27,745 nucleotides of DNA, from assembly GCA_015680685.1 (NCBI GenBank), contig MNCI01020854.1:109044-136788 (forward strand). The letters are read 5' to 3'. The notes under the pieces were generated by a model. That model did not search any database. It saw only the letters and a program-made list of their open reading frames with translations, and was not told the origin of the DNA. Shown piece after piece: positions 1 through 10,411 of the stretch (within the stretch, counting starts at the first letter, position 1; each line of letters starts with the position of its first letter). The position numbers and the translations under genes are program-made. The DNA is from Gnetum montanum (taxonomy: Eukaryota > Streptophyta > Gnetopsida > Gnetales > Gnetaceae).

Positions 1-235
1 TAGTATTTTCCACTGCCTTTAGGAGTAGCAATAGAATTAGGAACATATCATACACCTCATCTAGACTAAACCATACGTGACATATGCAAAACTAGTCTAG
101 ATGGGAAGACAGCGAACTGCGACCTAAGGATAACTATCTAGATACCACAACTAGTCCATCTGCGGAGTTCGACCAGATCGCACGTGCGACGCTCGTTTCG
201 TATGGTTGAGTGTAGGGGTACCTCGCCACTCATCA
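1..235 (+). repeat. Partial LTR (3' end), subfamily B, cut by window edge
   Basis: The last part of an LTR of the same family as the 9.8 kb element. It ends in the shared terminus TGTAGGGGTACCTCGCCACTCATCA-like block (the final CATCA is at 231-235) and carries the GAGTTCGACCAGATCG block seen in every copy. Its upstream part matches the minus-strand LTR at 23065-23988 better than the LTRs at 3290 and 12241, so it belongs to that subfamily. No primer binding site follows, so it is a solo LTR or a 3' LTR. The 5' part lies outside the window. Confidence 0.8.
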
Positions 236-3200
236 AAAACTAACTAGAAATCATGAGCCCAAGCACTATATTTATTAGCTAGCGTATATCCCATGACATC
301 AGATACCCGACATCACATCTTAGCTCCGATGTTGAATACCCAATGTCAAGGCTTCGACATTAGGTACTTGACATTGGAGCATGCGAAAAATGTGATTCAT
401 CAATATGCTTAATGAAACTGAGAAGACTAATAATTTTTTCCACTTAATTTTTTAAAAAATCAATAGAAGATACAAAACATGGAATTTTAACATATTCTTC
501 AAATTGGACATTAAATTCTAGAGCCCACTTATAAATGATTAACACTACATGTTTATGTATAAAAGACTTTATATCTAGAACACACTGCTCCATTAAAGCA
601 TTGTCTAACTTCATAAGTAGAAAAAAATAAGAATAATACCTAGCATAAAGGAATTGGATATCATGTTTTTCATTATATCATTCAATTGTGAAATGAAAAT
701 TTTATTATGATGTAGGTAATCCAAAATTTGAATGAACATATATTATGATGAAATATTAGCAACTAATGAATTATATACATCATTAGAAAGAACAAAATTA
801 GGTTTCTTACTTGCATCAACATCCTAGAAGAAGGTGTCATAATGTTTTTCATACCAACTTGTAAATCTAAATTATGAAAATCAAAAAAAATTTCCATATT
901 GATAGAAGAGGTTGAAATTTCAATATTGGTTGAAGAAGTTGGAAGTAATGTAGAATTCCCCACAAAATAATTCTAAAGAAATCAAATCCACTAGAGAAAA
1001 ATCATATCTACAAAAAAATATTAAATTTGCTGGAAAAAATTTAGATCTACTAAAAAAATAATATTCTCTGTAGAAACATCAAATTCATTGAAAAAAATAA
1101 GTCATTGAAAAAGTTAGATCTACTAGAAAACATCCAACCTTGCGATGATGTGTAATTTTGAACTTAATTACATAGGTAAACTATATGCCTTGTAACAACT
1201 TTCATGAGATTCATTTGTTATTTATTTTATTTTATTCTAAGCATATATGCATTACACAGTTTAGTTATATACTTTGCAATTATCTTATTATGGTGTGTTA
1301 ATATTTTTAATTTCTTTAGCATATGTGCATTAATCTCTTTATTGAAGTTTTGTGTAAGCAAGTATCAAGCACTAGATGGGTTCTTGACACATAAGGTTCT
1401 ACATTCGGGATGTGGTATGCTTTGTTTACTATGTATTTGACATGCCTTTGTAATTGTTTAATAAGAATCTTAATAAGAATTTAATTCTAGTGGGTAATAT
1501 TGAATTATAAAGTTCTAATTGAACTATATATTTTAAGATACATCTATCTTACAATTGTTTTAAGATTTTAACACTTTCTCCTTTTAATTTTTTTGTTATT
1601 TTTAATTTTAGAGTGGTAGCATGGGGTATTACCCTAATTGATTATATATGAATTTAAACCTTGGACCTTGGTTAGTATTTGAAGATGACATAGCTATTGC
1701 ATAGTACCTAGAGGTACTCTAGTAAACCAACATTAGAACTAAACCCTTTTAGAAATAATATTTATTTTTTAATTTTTGATATTTAGGGTTAATTATATTT
1801 TCTTTTGAGTTTTAGTTTCTCATTAGTAATTAAAAAATTAGTTTGACATTAGCATGCTCTTGTGAGTATTAATATCCAGTAATACTTCCATTACAAATAA
1901 TCCATTTACTTCACCAACATCTAGAAGATCCATAGAGGGAAATCCTACCAAGTAAGAGAGGAGACTCATCCAAACCATCACAACAATTTAAACCTATGTA
2001 AGTTCTTTCCTTTCTAAGTTCTATTTCAAATCTTATTTTCATTCAATGTTTAACCTTTGTCCTTGCCTAGGGTTTGGAGCCAATTTTAGAAGATCTTAGT
2101 CATGTGAGTATTTGAAAGTCAGTTTTAGAAGCTCTCAGCCATACAAGAGTTTATGTCAAAAGTTCTTCTAGTCACATATGGGAATTTATTTTAATGTTCA
2201 TCTTTTGGGTTTTAGGCAAACTTTAGTTAATGCATATTCTACTTTGTTAGCAATCATTCAATGAAATGCATTTATTATATGTAATTAAAAAAATTCAAGA
2301 TTTCTATGACTTGACTTTGAATTAATAATTCTATTGATATGTGAATATTTTATCATAAAATTTATTTATTTTTGCCTCAATTTGGATTCTATTTTCTTTT
2401 GCCAAATTTCTAGGATGTTTTTGCTAGGGCTTCTAACTTATTTTTTATTTTTGAGGCCTGAAACTTTATTTGACACAAATCACCAAAAAGATAAAGTTAC
2501 TTAACATACTAGTACAAATCATGATGCATCTTTCCTAGCCCCAGAAGCACCATTGTAACCCCATTGTAAGGTTGCAACACACCAAAGATGATACATTTTT
2601 AATGTTTTGGATAAATACAACATTCTCACAATAATGCTTGCATCTTAAAAGACTCATACACTAAGTTTAGCCATCCAAAAATATAGTTTGACCATCAATT
2701 AGTAGAAAGAAGATGCATAAATCATAATTGTATAGTATTAGGCTTTAGAAATCATTTTAGGAAGCTTAAGGCTCCTTAGCTATTAGCAAAATATAAGACT
2801 TAGGACTTAATAATATTTGAAAATTTATTATGCGATTCGTATGTTTCTTTGTCACCTTGGATTTGATTTCTTTGTCTACAATATTAGTGATGTTTTTTAT
2901 TTATGTTGGAAAAATTAGCATTTAAGATGTCAGCTCAACTTCTATGCATTAGGAAAAGTGACATTTAAGATATCAACAGAATACTATTTATTTGGTCCAA
3001 TGGGACTAGTATGAAGGGAGTGGCTAGTTGGTTCTATAGGAATCCTATAGAGTTTAGTTGTCCTTTACTATTTATAGTAGTGAAGCTCATGTCTTCTTGA
3101 CCTTTAACCAATGCTGCATGCAGGTATTTTGGCTTGGTAAATGACAAAATTAAGGTGGTATTCTAGCTGAATTTGGTACCAAATTTAAGAAACATAAATG

Positions 3201-3284
3201 AGTCTTGTAGGTAAATTTTTTTGGTTTTGTCTTTGGATAAAACCTTTTGTGTATAAAAAATAAACATCTTAACTTTAACACTGC
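236..3284. other. AT-rich intergenic stretch without a recognisable gene
   Basis: About 3 kb with no ORF that resembles a known protein. The longest open stretch (78 codons from 1204) is hydrophobic, of low complexity and is most likely chance. Around 296-385 there are degenerate short repeats of the type GACATCAGATACC / CGATGTTGAATACC / CGACATTAGGTACTT. Around 985-1130 there are loose A-rich repeats built on TAGATCTACTAGAAAA. Nothing else stands out. Confidence 0.6.
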
Positions 3285-3289
3285 ATGGT
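3285..3289. repeat. Target site duplication, left copy (ATGGT)
   Basis: The five bases immediately before the TGATGGG start of the 5' LTR are ATGGT. The same five bases directly follow the end of the 3' LTR at 13076-13080. A 5-bp duplication is the rule for Ty3/Gypsy integrases. Confidence 0.92.
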
Positions 3290-4075
3290 TGATGGGACGC
3301 GATATCGCATGGGTCGTGATATCGCAGTGCACTGTCAAATCTATAAATAAGAGCTGGCTCTCCCTTGTTTCTCATTCTAGGCCTAGACCGTAGCGAAAAT
3401 CTGGTAGTTTTACCTCTCCAGAGATAGAATAATTTCCATGTGCCTACAATAGGAGCTCCAAAGTGAACGAATCTTTATTCGAGCAAATATTGTACCTAAA
3501 CACATGTTTGTGTACGGAAATAAAGAAGAACTTCTTGGATAAACCTTGCAGTGCATGGACTAAGCTAAATAGGCTAAATAGGAATTTATTTACTATTATT
3601 TATTTTTTACCATTTAAATTCTTTATTAGTTGATTAAATCTTCCTCAACCGTTCTCTCCTAGTTAAGTGCATTCAATACGACCGCTTCGAGCACGTGCGT
3701 TACGCTTGGTGATCCCAGCAACGACTAGCATTTGGTAACCAAGGTTACATCGATTCAAGGTGTGAACGGTAAGTGGGAACAGATACTGATGCTAGGTTAG
3801 TTAAGGCTTAGTTAGTTAGTTAAAGTTAGTTAATTAGCCTCTTCACTCTTCACCTTGTCAACATAGGAGATAAAATAGAAAAGATATAAAAATCACATAC
3901 CTCAGACTTACTTAACCATACAACCATGACAAATACAAGTTTGGGAAGACAACGAATGATTAACCTTAAGTGTTCCATAAGGTGTGTAGGCACTTAGTCT
4001 ATGGAGTTCAACCAAATCGTGCGTGCTACGCGCGTATTCGTATGGTTGAGTGTAGGGGTACCTTGCCACTTATCA
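3290..4075 (+). repeat. 5' LTR of the 9.8 kb element (786 bp)
   Basis: Starts TGATGGGACG and ends CCACTTATCA, giving the TG...CA termini of plant LTRs. It aligns along its length with 12241-13075. It lacks about 49 bp of the GATATCGC-rich block in U3 that the 3' LTR has; only two motif copies remain, near 3300 and 3319. It carries a TATA box at 3342 and an AATAAA at 3519-3524. Confidence 0.95.
3342..3349 (+). promoter_or_regulatory. LTR TATA box (TATAAATA)
   Basis: TATAAATA lies about 50 bp into the 5' LTR, downstream of the GATATCGC motifs. The same TATAAATAAGAG block is preserved in the 3' LTR (about 12341), the LTR at 20651 and, in reverse, at about 23783. Conservation among diverged copies supports a core promoter. 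Transcription would start some 25-35 bp downstream, so U3 is very short and R-U5 long. Confidence 0.7.
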
Positions 4076-4076
4076 T

Positions 4077-4094
4077 TGGCACCATTGCCGGGGA
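4077..4094 (+). other. Primer binding site, tRNA-Asp type
   Basis: TGGCACCATTGCCGGGGA starts two bases after the LTR end. It matches TGGCGCCGTTGCCGGGGA, the complement of the 3' end of plant tRNA-Asp(GTC), at 16 of 18 positions. Both differences are G to A within CpG, as expected from decay of methylated cytosine. tRNA-Asp priming is known for Athila-type elements. Confidence 0.85.
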
Positions 4095-4221
4095 CTAAGT
4101 GTTTGTGCGCTAAGGAGAACATAGGAGATCACTCACATCGTTGGGAGCTTAAACGAACCCTTAGGGTTAATTAAACAAAAAAATTATACAATGGTTAATT
4201 AGCACACCGAAAAAAGTTAAA

Positions 4222-6834
4222 ATGTCTTCTTCTTCTCATAAGAGCACTTCACCACCTAGGGATCATACAGGAAACAGTCGGCAGTCTAAAACACATAACC
4301 AAAATCCATCAGTTCCTAAATAGTACCAGGTGGTATACACTCATCCCGATGAGTATCTACCCAATTTTACTTTTATCCTCCATCAGGATGAACAACTGCA
4401 CTAGAGAGATTTGCAAGGTAACATAGTGTTACCTCCAGATCAGGTAGTCCCTAACATGCTTCTCCATGCTCTTACACAGATAGGCATGACATAGCTCTAT
4501 GCAAAATACGTTGTAGGTGATTTCGACATAAGGGATTACCATCCCATAGAAGCACAATGTTTAAGGGACTCAAGGCAGGAGAGCCACCATACATTGTTGA
4601 AGGAAAAAGGGGTCTCGCACGTCCTAAGAAAAATTGGAGATGGTGAACCACTTATAACGGGTTCTCCATCAAATGATATTCCCCCTCCTAATGATAGTGA
4701 TGAGGTGGGGTATCAGAACCTACGCTCCACGATACACAGCCCTGGTTCTAATCCCTGTGAATGCCAATTGTTCACTGAGGGAACAAAAACACATGACAAG
4801 GATGGGCATTCTAATCAGCATCATGATCAAGGTCGTAGCCATCGAAGAGAAGGTAAGAAACATTGTCATGGCAATGGTTCTCCTTCTTCTTCCCCTTCAT
4901 CACATCATTCACCCTCTTCTTCCACATCAGGGAATAGTCATAAAGAGAATAACGGTAAGGATAAGGGTAAGCGAAATGAGAGACCTCGACGAAAGAGTCG
5001 AAAGAGAGGACAAGGGTAGTCTAGAGAGTCTAGGCATGAAAGAAGGAAAAGTAGGGCACAACGTAGAAATCATGAGAGAGATGATCATGATGAACCCCAA
5101 CTTGCAACCTAGAGTATGCTAGATATAACGAAGGCAGTTAGAATACCAACAAGGCATCAAAAAGATAGCCGGATCAAGCAATTAGACATGAACAATATTC
5201 CATGCTTCGAAGGGGGATACAATGCTAATCCGCAAAATCATTTACAAACATTCCAAGATGCCTGTGCCTTGCAAAACATAGAAAATAAGTGGCAAAAACT
5301 AAAGTTGTTTCCTAGGACACTCATAAAGGAATCAGAGAGTTGGTACCAATCCTTAAAATTGGAAACCATTAGGAGATGGAGTATGATGTTAGAATTGTTC
5401 AACGATAAATACCAAACATACTCCAGAGTGTCTAATTTGTGTAAACAGATCCAAGGATGAAAGTAGGGTAATCACGAACCCTTGGATGTTGCCATGGGCT
5501 GCTACTACGCATTTCTACATCATTGCCTGGGCCATGGTTACGCACAATGGGATTAACTCCGCCATCTCATAGATGGGCTAAGGCATGAAACTAGGAGAAT
5601 CCTTGGGATATATGCCCAAGGGAGACTATCTGAACTTAGATTCCATGAAATTCATCGATTGTTGGAGCAAGTAGCCAAAGAAGAATGGGAGCTATGGAAA
5701 AGAGAAAGCATGAAAGAATATAACCGCGATCCTTCCCTCCGGAAGAGGGGAGTAAGATTCTGCGATGAAGAGGATGAGTCACCACTCAAAGAGTTGGTGA
5801 ATAGAAAAACCTTGCCACTTCAAAAGCTAACAACAGAAGTGGCGGCTAAGGTAGATCAAATACAAGACTCCATGGATAGTAGATTTTAACTTGTCCTAAA
5901 AATCGTAGAGGAGTCTAAGGAGGAACGAAGTAGTGACAAGAACAAGAAAAAGTGGAGAAATTCAAACCTTGCACATAACAAGGGTAAGGGAAAAATGAGT
6001 ATCACTAATGAGGTTGTGGATTTGGATACAGACAATGATGGTGGATGTGAGATCTGCCAATATGACCATCCTAAGGGATGTTGTCCAATCATCTCACATC
6101 TACAGGAGTTTGGGATGTATGCACTCAACCCAAGACTTAACAAACAACAGACACCCCAAAGGTTACCTTATCCCCAAGGTAACCCAAGATAGTTCCACCA
6201 ACCGTTAATGTACTATCCAAGTGGAACTCTGCCACAACCTATTGGGCAACATTAGCAGTGGCAATACCCACAATCATGGGGGATGCCACTGCCTAGGCAA
6301 CAATATCCTTACCAGCAACTTGATCCTTATGGCTATTATCTGCAATAGCCAGTTTTTCCAAGTGACTCTATGGGTCACGTAACCCCACAATGTCACTACC
6401 TAGTTTAGGAGTATTTTCAAACTTCCCCTCCTAGACGGAACACTCCGCATGCATGCCATCCTCCGAATCCATCTGCACCTCCGACACTAGTAGCTCCACC
6501 ACCAACCACTCCAACAATGCCAAAGGTATTTCCCACTCAACTGCAACAACCCAATGTCACGAGGGCATCCAATCCTCAATTCTCAGTTGGTCCTAACAAT
6601 CTTGCACCAAAAAGACCTTTCTTCAAAACCAACAATCCAACCAAGCCCTCACCCTCACAAGCAGTTGAACATCTAAACACCATTGTACCAAATAAGGTTT
6701 CGAGACCCCGTTTAAATAAGAAATTGTGCCCAATGCACATAGTTATGTTAACACATACCATTACCAACTGGATTAAGGTAGGCCACCTTCCCAAAAAATT
6801 ATCTGATCCTAGGAGTCCCCTAATTTATCTCTAG
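4222..6834 (+). pseudogene. gag: gag region of the Ty3/Gypsy element, broken by 14 stops
   Basis: Encodes the structural protein of the particle in a working element. Reading frame 1 runs from ATG at 4222 (MSSSSHKSTSPPRD). A Ser/Lys/Arg-rich hydrophilic stretch lies at 4840-5010. A retrotransposon-gag core follows at about 5170-5460, with the phrases IPCFEGGYNANPQNHLQTFQ, DACALQNI and LKLFPRTLIKESESWYQSL typical of plant gag. A zinc knuckle CX2CX3HX4C lies at 6046-6084 (CEICQYDHPKGCCP), and a Pro/Gln-rich tail at 6190-6700. In-frame stops are at 4321, 4402, 4492, 5017, 5110, 5458, 5464, 5554, 5887, 6190, 6253, 6346, 6406 and 6832. No frameshift is needed across the whole region, and the frame continues into protease, so gag and pol were probably one polyprotein. 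The gag/protease boundary is approximate. Confidence 0.85.
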
Positions 6835-7180
6835 GTCACTGGGAATGAACCTCATAAGGCTCTTCTTGATTCAAGCTCTGGAGTCAACTTAATCTCACAA
6901 GAATTGTATAAAACCTGGAACCTGCCTCCACTCAAGAAGAGCAATATTCTCTTAGAGCTAGCTAACCAGTCCATCACTATTCCTTTGGGATAGGTTGAGG
7001 ACATTGTTACCACCATGGGTGGTTGGTCATACATAGCTGATTTCCTAGTGATCAATGACAAAGGGGATTTTCCAATAATAATGGGAAGAGCATGGCTGAG
7101 TACAATAGATGCACATCTAGGAATCTGCAATCTTTCCCTAGAAATATCCAAGAAAAATACTTTTGGGAAAATTGAGAGGA
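6835..7180 (+). pseudogene. Aspartic protease domain of the Ty3/Gypsy element
   Basis: A retroviral-type aspartic protease would cut the gag-pol polyprotein. The sequence ALLDSSSGVNLIS (Asp codon at 6868) matches the plant Ty3 protease active-site region (Athila form: DLGASVNLMP). The phrases LELANQSITIPLG and FPIIMGRAWLSTIDA correspond to the flap region and the C-terminal I-L-G-R-P-F-L block. It is in the same frame as gag. One in-frame stop (TAG at 6991) falls between IPLG and VEDIV. The domain is otherwise complete in length. Confidence 0.85.
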
Positions 7181-7560
7181 AGAGAGTTCCATGCATCGCA
7201 TATAGTGACACAGGGTGCCATTGCGTGCAGAAATCATGGGTGATCCAAAGTTTAACATTGCCTGTATGCAATCGGTGTGCACAAGATATTGACATACAAA
7301 AGTGCCTATATGCAGTAGCCACACAACAAAAAAACACCCAGTGGTTGATGGCTGATCAAGAGAGAAACTCGATAACATGCATGGAACTAATTGAGGGGAT
7401 AACTAGTTCTTACGTTGAAAGCACAAACGCACTTGAGAAAGTTCATTGCCAGCTTCCAGCCCTTAACTCTGAAAACATTAATTGGGGGAAGTTGGAGATT
7501 CCTGAGGAATTTAAACAAGAGCCCCTAGATTTAAAACCATTGCCCACCTGTCTAGAATAC
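7181..7560 (+). pseudogene. Protease-RT linker of the polyprotein
   Basis: The frame of the protease stays open here (part of an uninterrupted 249-codon stretch from 7015 to 7764) but the residues match no domain I recognise. It contains several Cys residues (CVQKS, CNRCAQD) and a hydrophilic acidic part before the RT. A spacer of this kind between protease and RT is common in Athila/Tat elements. Function is unknown. Confidence 0.6.
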
Positions 7561-8585
7561 ATGACCCTTAGAAATGGAAAATCGGTAATTATCAATGCAA
7601 AGCTTACTCCCAAGAAGAAAGAGAGTTTGCTGAAGGTGATAAATAAATGGTCAACTGCCTTTGTTTGGTCATACCCTGAATTAACTGGAATAGATCCTAC
7701 GATATGCCAGCATAGGATTTACACAGACCCCTCCATGAAGCCTCGAAAACAACCACAAAGGTGATTGAACCCGAAGTTGAAACAAATAGTGAAAGAAGAA
7801 ATAGAGCAACTTCTCAAGGCTAGGTTCATTTATCCCATTGCTGATAGCAAATGGGTTAGTCCTCTAGTAATGATCCCAACAAAAGAAGGCAAATGGAGGG
7901 TATGTATAGATTTTAGGCTATTAAATATGAAAACATTCAAGGATCACTTCCCATTGCCATTTTTTGACCAAGTCTTAGACACTATAGCGAAGCATCGCTA
8001 CTATAGTTTTCTAGATGGTTATAGTGGGTACAACCAAATACGAATCGCACCAAAAGACCAAGCCAAAACAATGTTCACCAGTCCTTGGGGAACGTTTGCA
8101 TATAAAAAAATTCCATTTGGCTTGTGCAATACCCCTACCATGTTCCAATGATTAGTTCTAATCATATTTCAACAGCAAATAGGTAACAGAGAACAAGCTT
8201 TGATCAAGCCCTAGACCGGTTAGAGAAAGTACTAAAACGATGTGTTGAAACCAACCTAAAGCTTAACTGGCAGAAAAGCCATTTAATGGTTCAAGAGGGC
8301 ATAGTACTGGGGCATAAAATTTCACAATCAGGAATAGAGGTGGACCCAGAAAAAGTTAAGATCATCCAAGGAATTACTTGACAACCAGAAATAGTCAAAG
8401 ACATCCAGTCATTTCTTGGACACATTGGCTACTACAGGAGATTCATTGAGAACTTCTCCAAGATTGCCAAACCATTGGTAGAATTAACGAAAAAAGATGC
8501 ATCCTTTGAATGGACCAGGGAATGTGAATGAGCATTCCAAACTCTAAAACAAAGGCTTGTGGAAACCCCTATCCTACAAGCCCCT
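7561..8585 (+). pseudogene. Reverse transcriptase domain, catalytic YxDD box lost
   Basis: RT would copy element RNA into DNA. The N-terminal part reads QHRIYTDPSMKPRKQPQR, then a TGA (7762) where relatives have Arg, then LNPKLKQ, IYPIADSKWVSPL, WRVCIDFRLLN, DHFPLPFFDQVLD, YSFLDGYSGYNQI (first catalytic Asp at 8014-8016) and FGLCNTPTMFQ. A TGA at 8149 again replaces the usual Arg. Between 8152 and 8195 the sequence is too short, the frame changes (1 to 3), and no GAY-GAY codon pair exists in any frame, so the YxDD catalytic pair is absent. The domain resumes at 8196 with SFDQALDRLEKVLKRC and the thumb FLGHIGYYRRFIENFSKIAKPL. Further stops are at 8379 and 8529. Confidence 0.9.
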
Positions 8586-8985
8586 GACAAGTCCAGGCCA
8601 TTTCATATAATGACTGATGCATCTAATTATGCCTTAGGAGCTGTACTAAGATAGTTAGATGAACAAAAATGCCCTTATTACGTCCACTGTGCGAGTAAGA
8701 GTATCCCCGGTAAACAACTCAACTACAAAACTACTATAAAGGAATTAATGGCTGTAGTGTTTATACTAGACAAATTTAGACACTATGTATTGGGCTACAA
8801 AGTATACATCCATGCAGATCATAGTGCAATTAGGTTCCTCATGAACAAGCCAACAGTTAGCCCACGTATCATACGTTGGCTGGTAATCCTTCAGGAGTTC
8901 GATTTAACAATAGTAGACCGCAAAGGCACTAAGAATGTAGTCGCAAATCACTTATCTTGGTTGCACTGGGACAGCAAAGAGGATG
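8586..8985 (+). pseudogene. RNase H domain of the Ty3/Gypsy element
   Basis: It would degrade the RNA strand during reverse transcription. TDASNYALGAVL (first Asp), ELMAVVFILDKFRHYVLG (Glu) and HADHSAIRFLM (second Asp) are in place. The final motif reads VVANHLSWL where plant Ty3 elements have VVADHLSRL: the last acidic residue is Asn (AAT at 8946-8948) and the Arg is Trp. There is one stop (TAG at 8652, following AVLR, probably from CAG). It is in the same frame as the RT thumb and integrase, and 8655-9134 is open. Confidence 0.88.
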
Positions 8986-9137
8986 AATATGCTGTATCTA
9001 ATCATTTTCCTGAAGAAACCCTCTTTGTAGGTGTAGTGAATAACCAACCCATGGGAACGAATTGGTATAGTAGCATTCTTACTTATCTCCTTTCCCAACA
9101 AACACCACAAGGGTTGGACTTTAGGAATAAACAATAG

Positions 9138-10411
9138 TTTCTTCACAAAACCAAGTACTTCATGGAAATCAAGAGACAACTCTATAAATTCTTTCCTAAT
9201 GGCTTGGTTTGATGGTGTGTGCCCGATGAGGATCAATTAAGAGTTCTCCATGATGCTCATGAGGATCCCTGTGGAGGCCACTATGTAGGGAGACAAACAG
9301 CCATTAAGATCCTGCTTGTAGGATATTACTAGCCAATGCTATTTTGGGATGCCCATCAATTTTTTCATTCCTGTGAGCATTGTCAATGTGATGGTGGAAT
9401 GACTACTAGAATGGAGGGTCTGCAACAATGGATTCAACCTTTGGAACCCTTCGACATTTGGGGAATAGATTTTATGGGACCCATTACACCGATGTCCAAC
9501 GTGAAAGCTTATATTATTGTTGTTGTTGAATATTTCACTAAATGGGCTGAAGCAACTGCTGTAACAAACTGCACATCATCTACAGCTGCACGATTTGTAC
9601 AACAAAAAATCGTAAACAGGTTTGGTTTGCCATGTGCACTCATCTCTAATAATGGAACACATTTTACAGGTGCAACCTTTTGCAAATTGATGCAACGCTT
9701 AGGGGTTGAACATAAATTGACCACACCTTACCACCCCCAAGCTAATGGCCAAGCTGAGGTCACTAATCGGGAGATTACGAGAATATTAACAAGAAAAATT
9801 AGCAAATTTAGGCAAGATTGGAGCATGAAACTGAACGATGCTCTTTGGCCATACCACTCCACTTGGAAACTCCCTACAGGCTACTCTCCCTATGAATTAG
9901 TATACGGAAAACTGCTAAAGCTCCTTGTACAGACTGAGCTCCGTACACTATCCATGGCATGTGACCTCAACCTTGACCTTGACCTAGCACAAAAAAAAGA
10001 TTGGCAACTCTCAACGTGCTAGACGAGAATAGATTGGTTGCCCTATCTTCAAATGAGTTGCACAAGGCACATAATAAACAACGTCATGACTTAAGAATTC
10101 GAAGGATCAAGTACCAACTAGACGACAAGGTCCTTTACTAGAACCCCATGCATGTCCCACAATGTACAAAATTTCAAACGTTGTGGAAAGAACCCTACAT
10201 TATTCATACGACCTCTTCCTTAGGAGCCATGACAATATACAAGCCTAAAACCCCTGATAAGAGATTACTGCTCAATGTGCAACAAACCAAACCCTTCCAT
10301 GAACCAAGAACAACTAGTGAAAATTACACCTCTAATAGCAAACAACCATGCTCATTATTTTGGATCTCTCCCTGTCCATTCAGTCATGGAGGAGATGGCC
10401 ACTTATGCTAA
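9138..10411 (+). pseudogene. Integrase, catalytic Asp changed to Asn and C-terminus frameshifted
   Basis: Integrase would insert the DNA copy. An HHCC zinc finger is visible (HEDPCGGHYVGRQTA ... SCEHCQ), then the catalytic core: GIDFMGPI with Asp at 9468-9470, LISNNGTHF where relatives have S-D-N-G (AAT at 9648-9650), and NGQAEVTNREI with Glu at 9756-9758. The second and third positions are 35 residues apart, as in D,D-35-E. Stops precede or interrupt it at 9135, 9210 and 9330 (the last in GYY*P, normally GYYWP). At the A8 run 9991-9998 the frame shifts and the C-terminal domain continues in frame 2 (LNVLDENRLVALSSNELHKA, then TAG at 10139, MHVPQCTKFQTLWKEPYI). No chromodomain is seen. Confidence 0.9.

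Noticed and set aside
1204-1440. 78-codon open frame, hydrophobic
   Set aside because: Low-complexity, Leu/Ile/Phe-rich reading of AT-rich DNA, with no domain or conserved context; judged chance.
296-2200. CRISPR-like or regulated operon structures
   Set aside because: No regular repeats with spacers and the sequence is plant nuclear DNA.
6852-7378. Minus-strand open frames of 161 and 108 codons opposite protease
   Set aside because: They are antisense readings of the gag-pol frame and resemble no protein.
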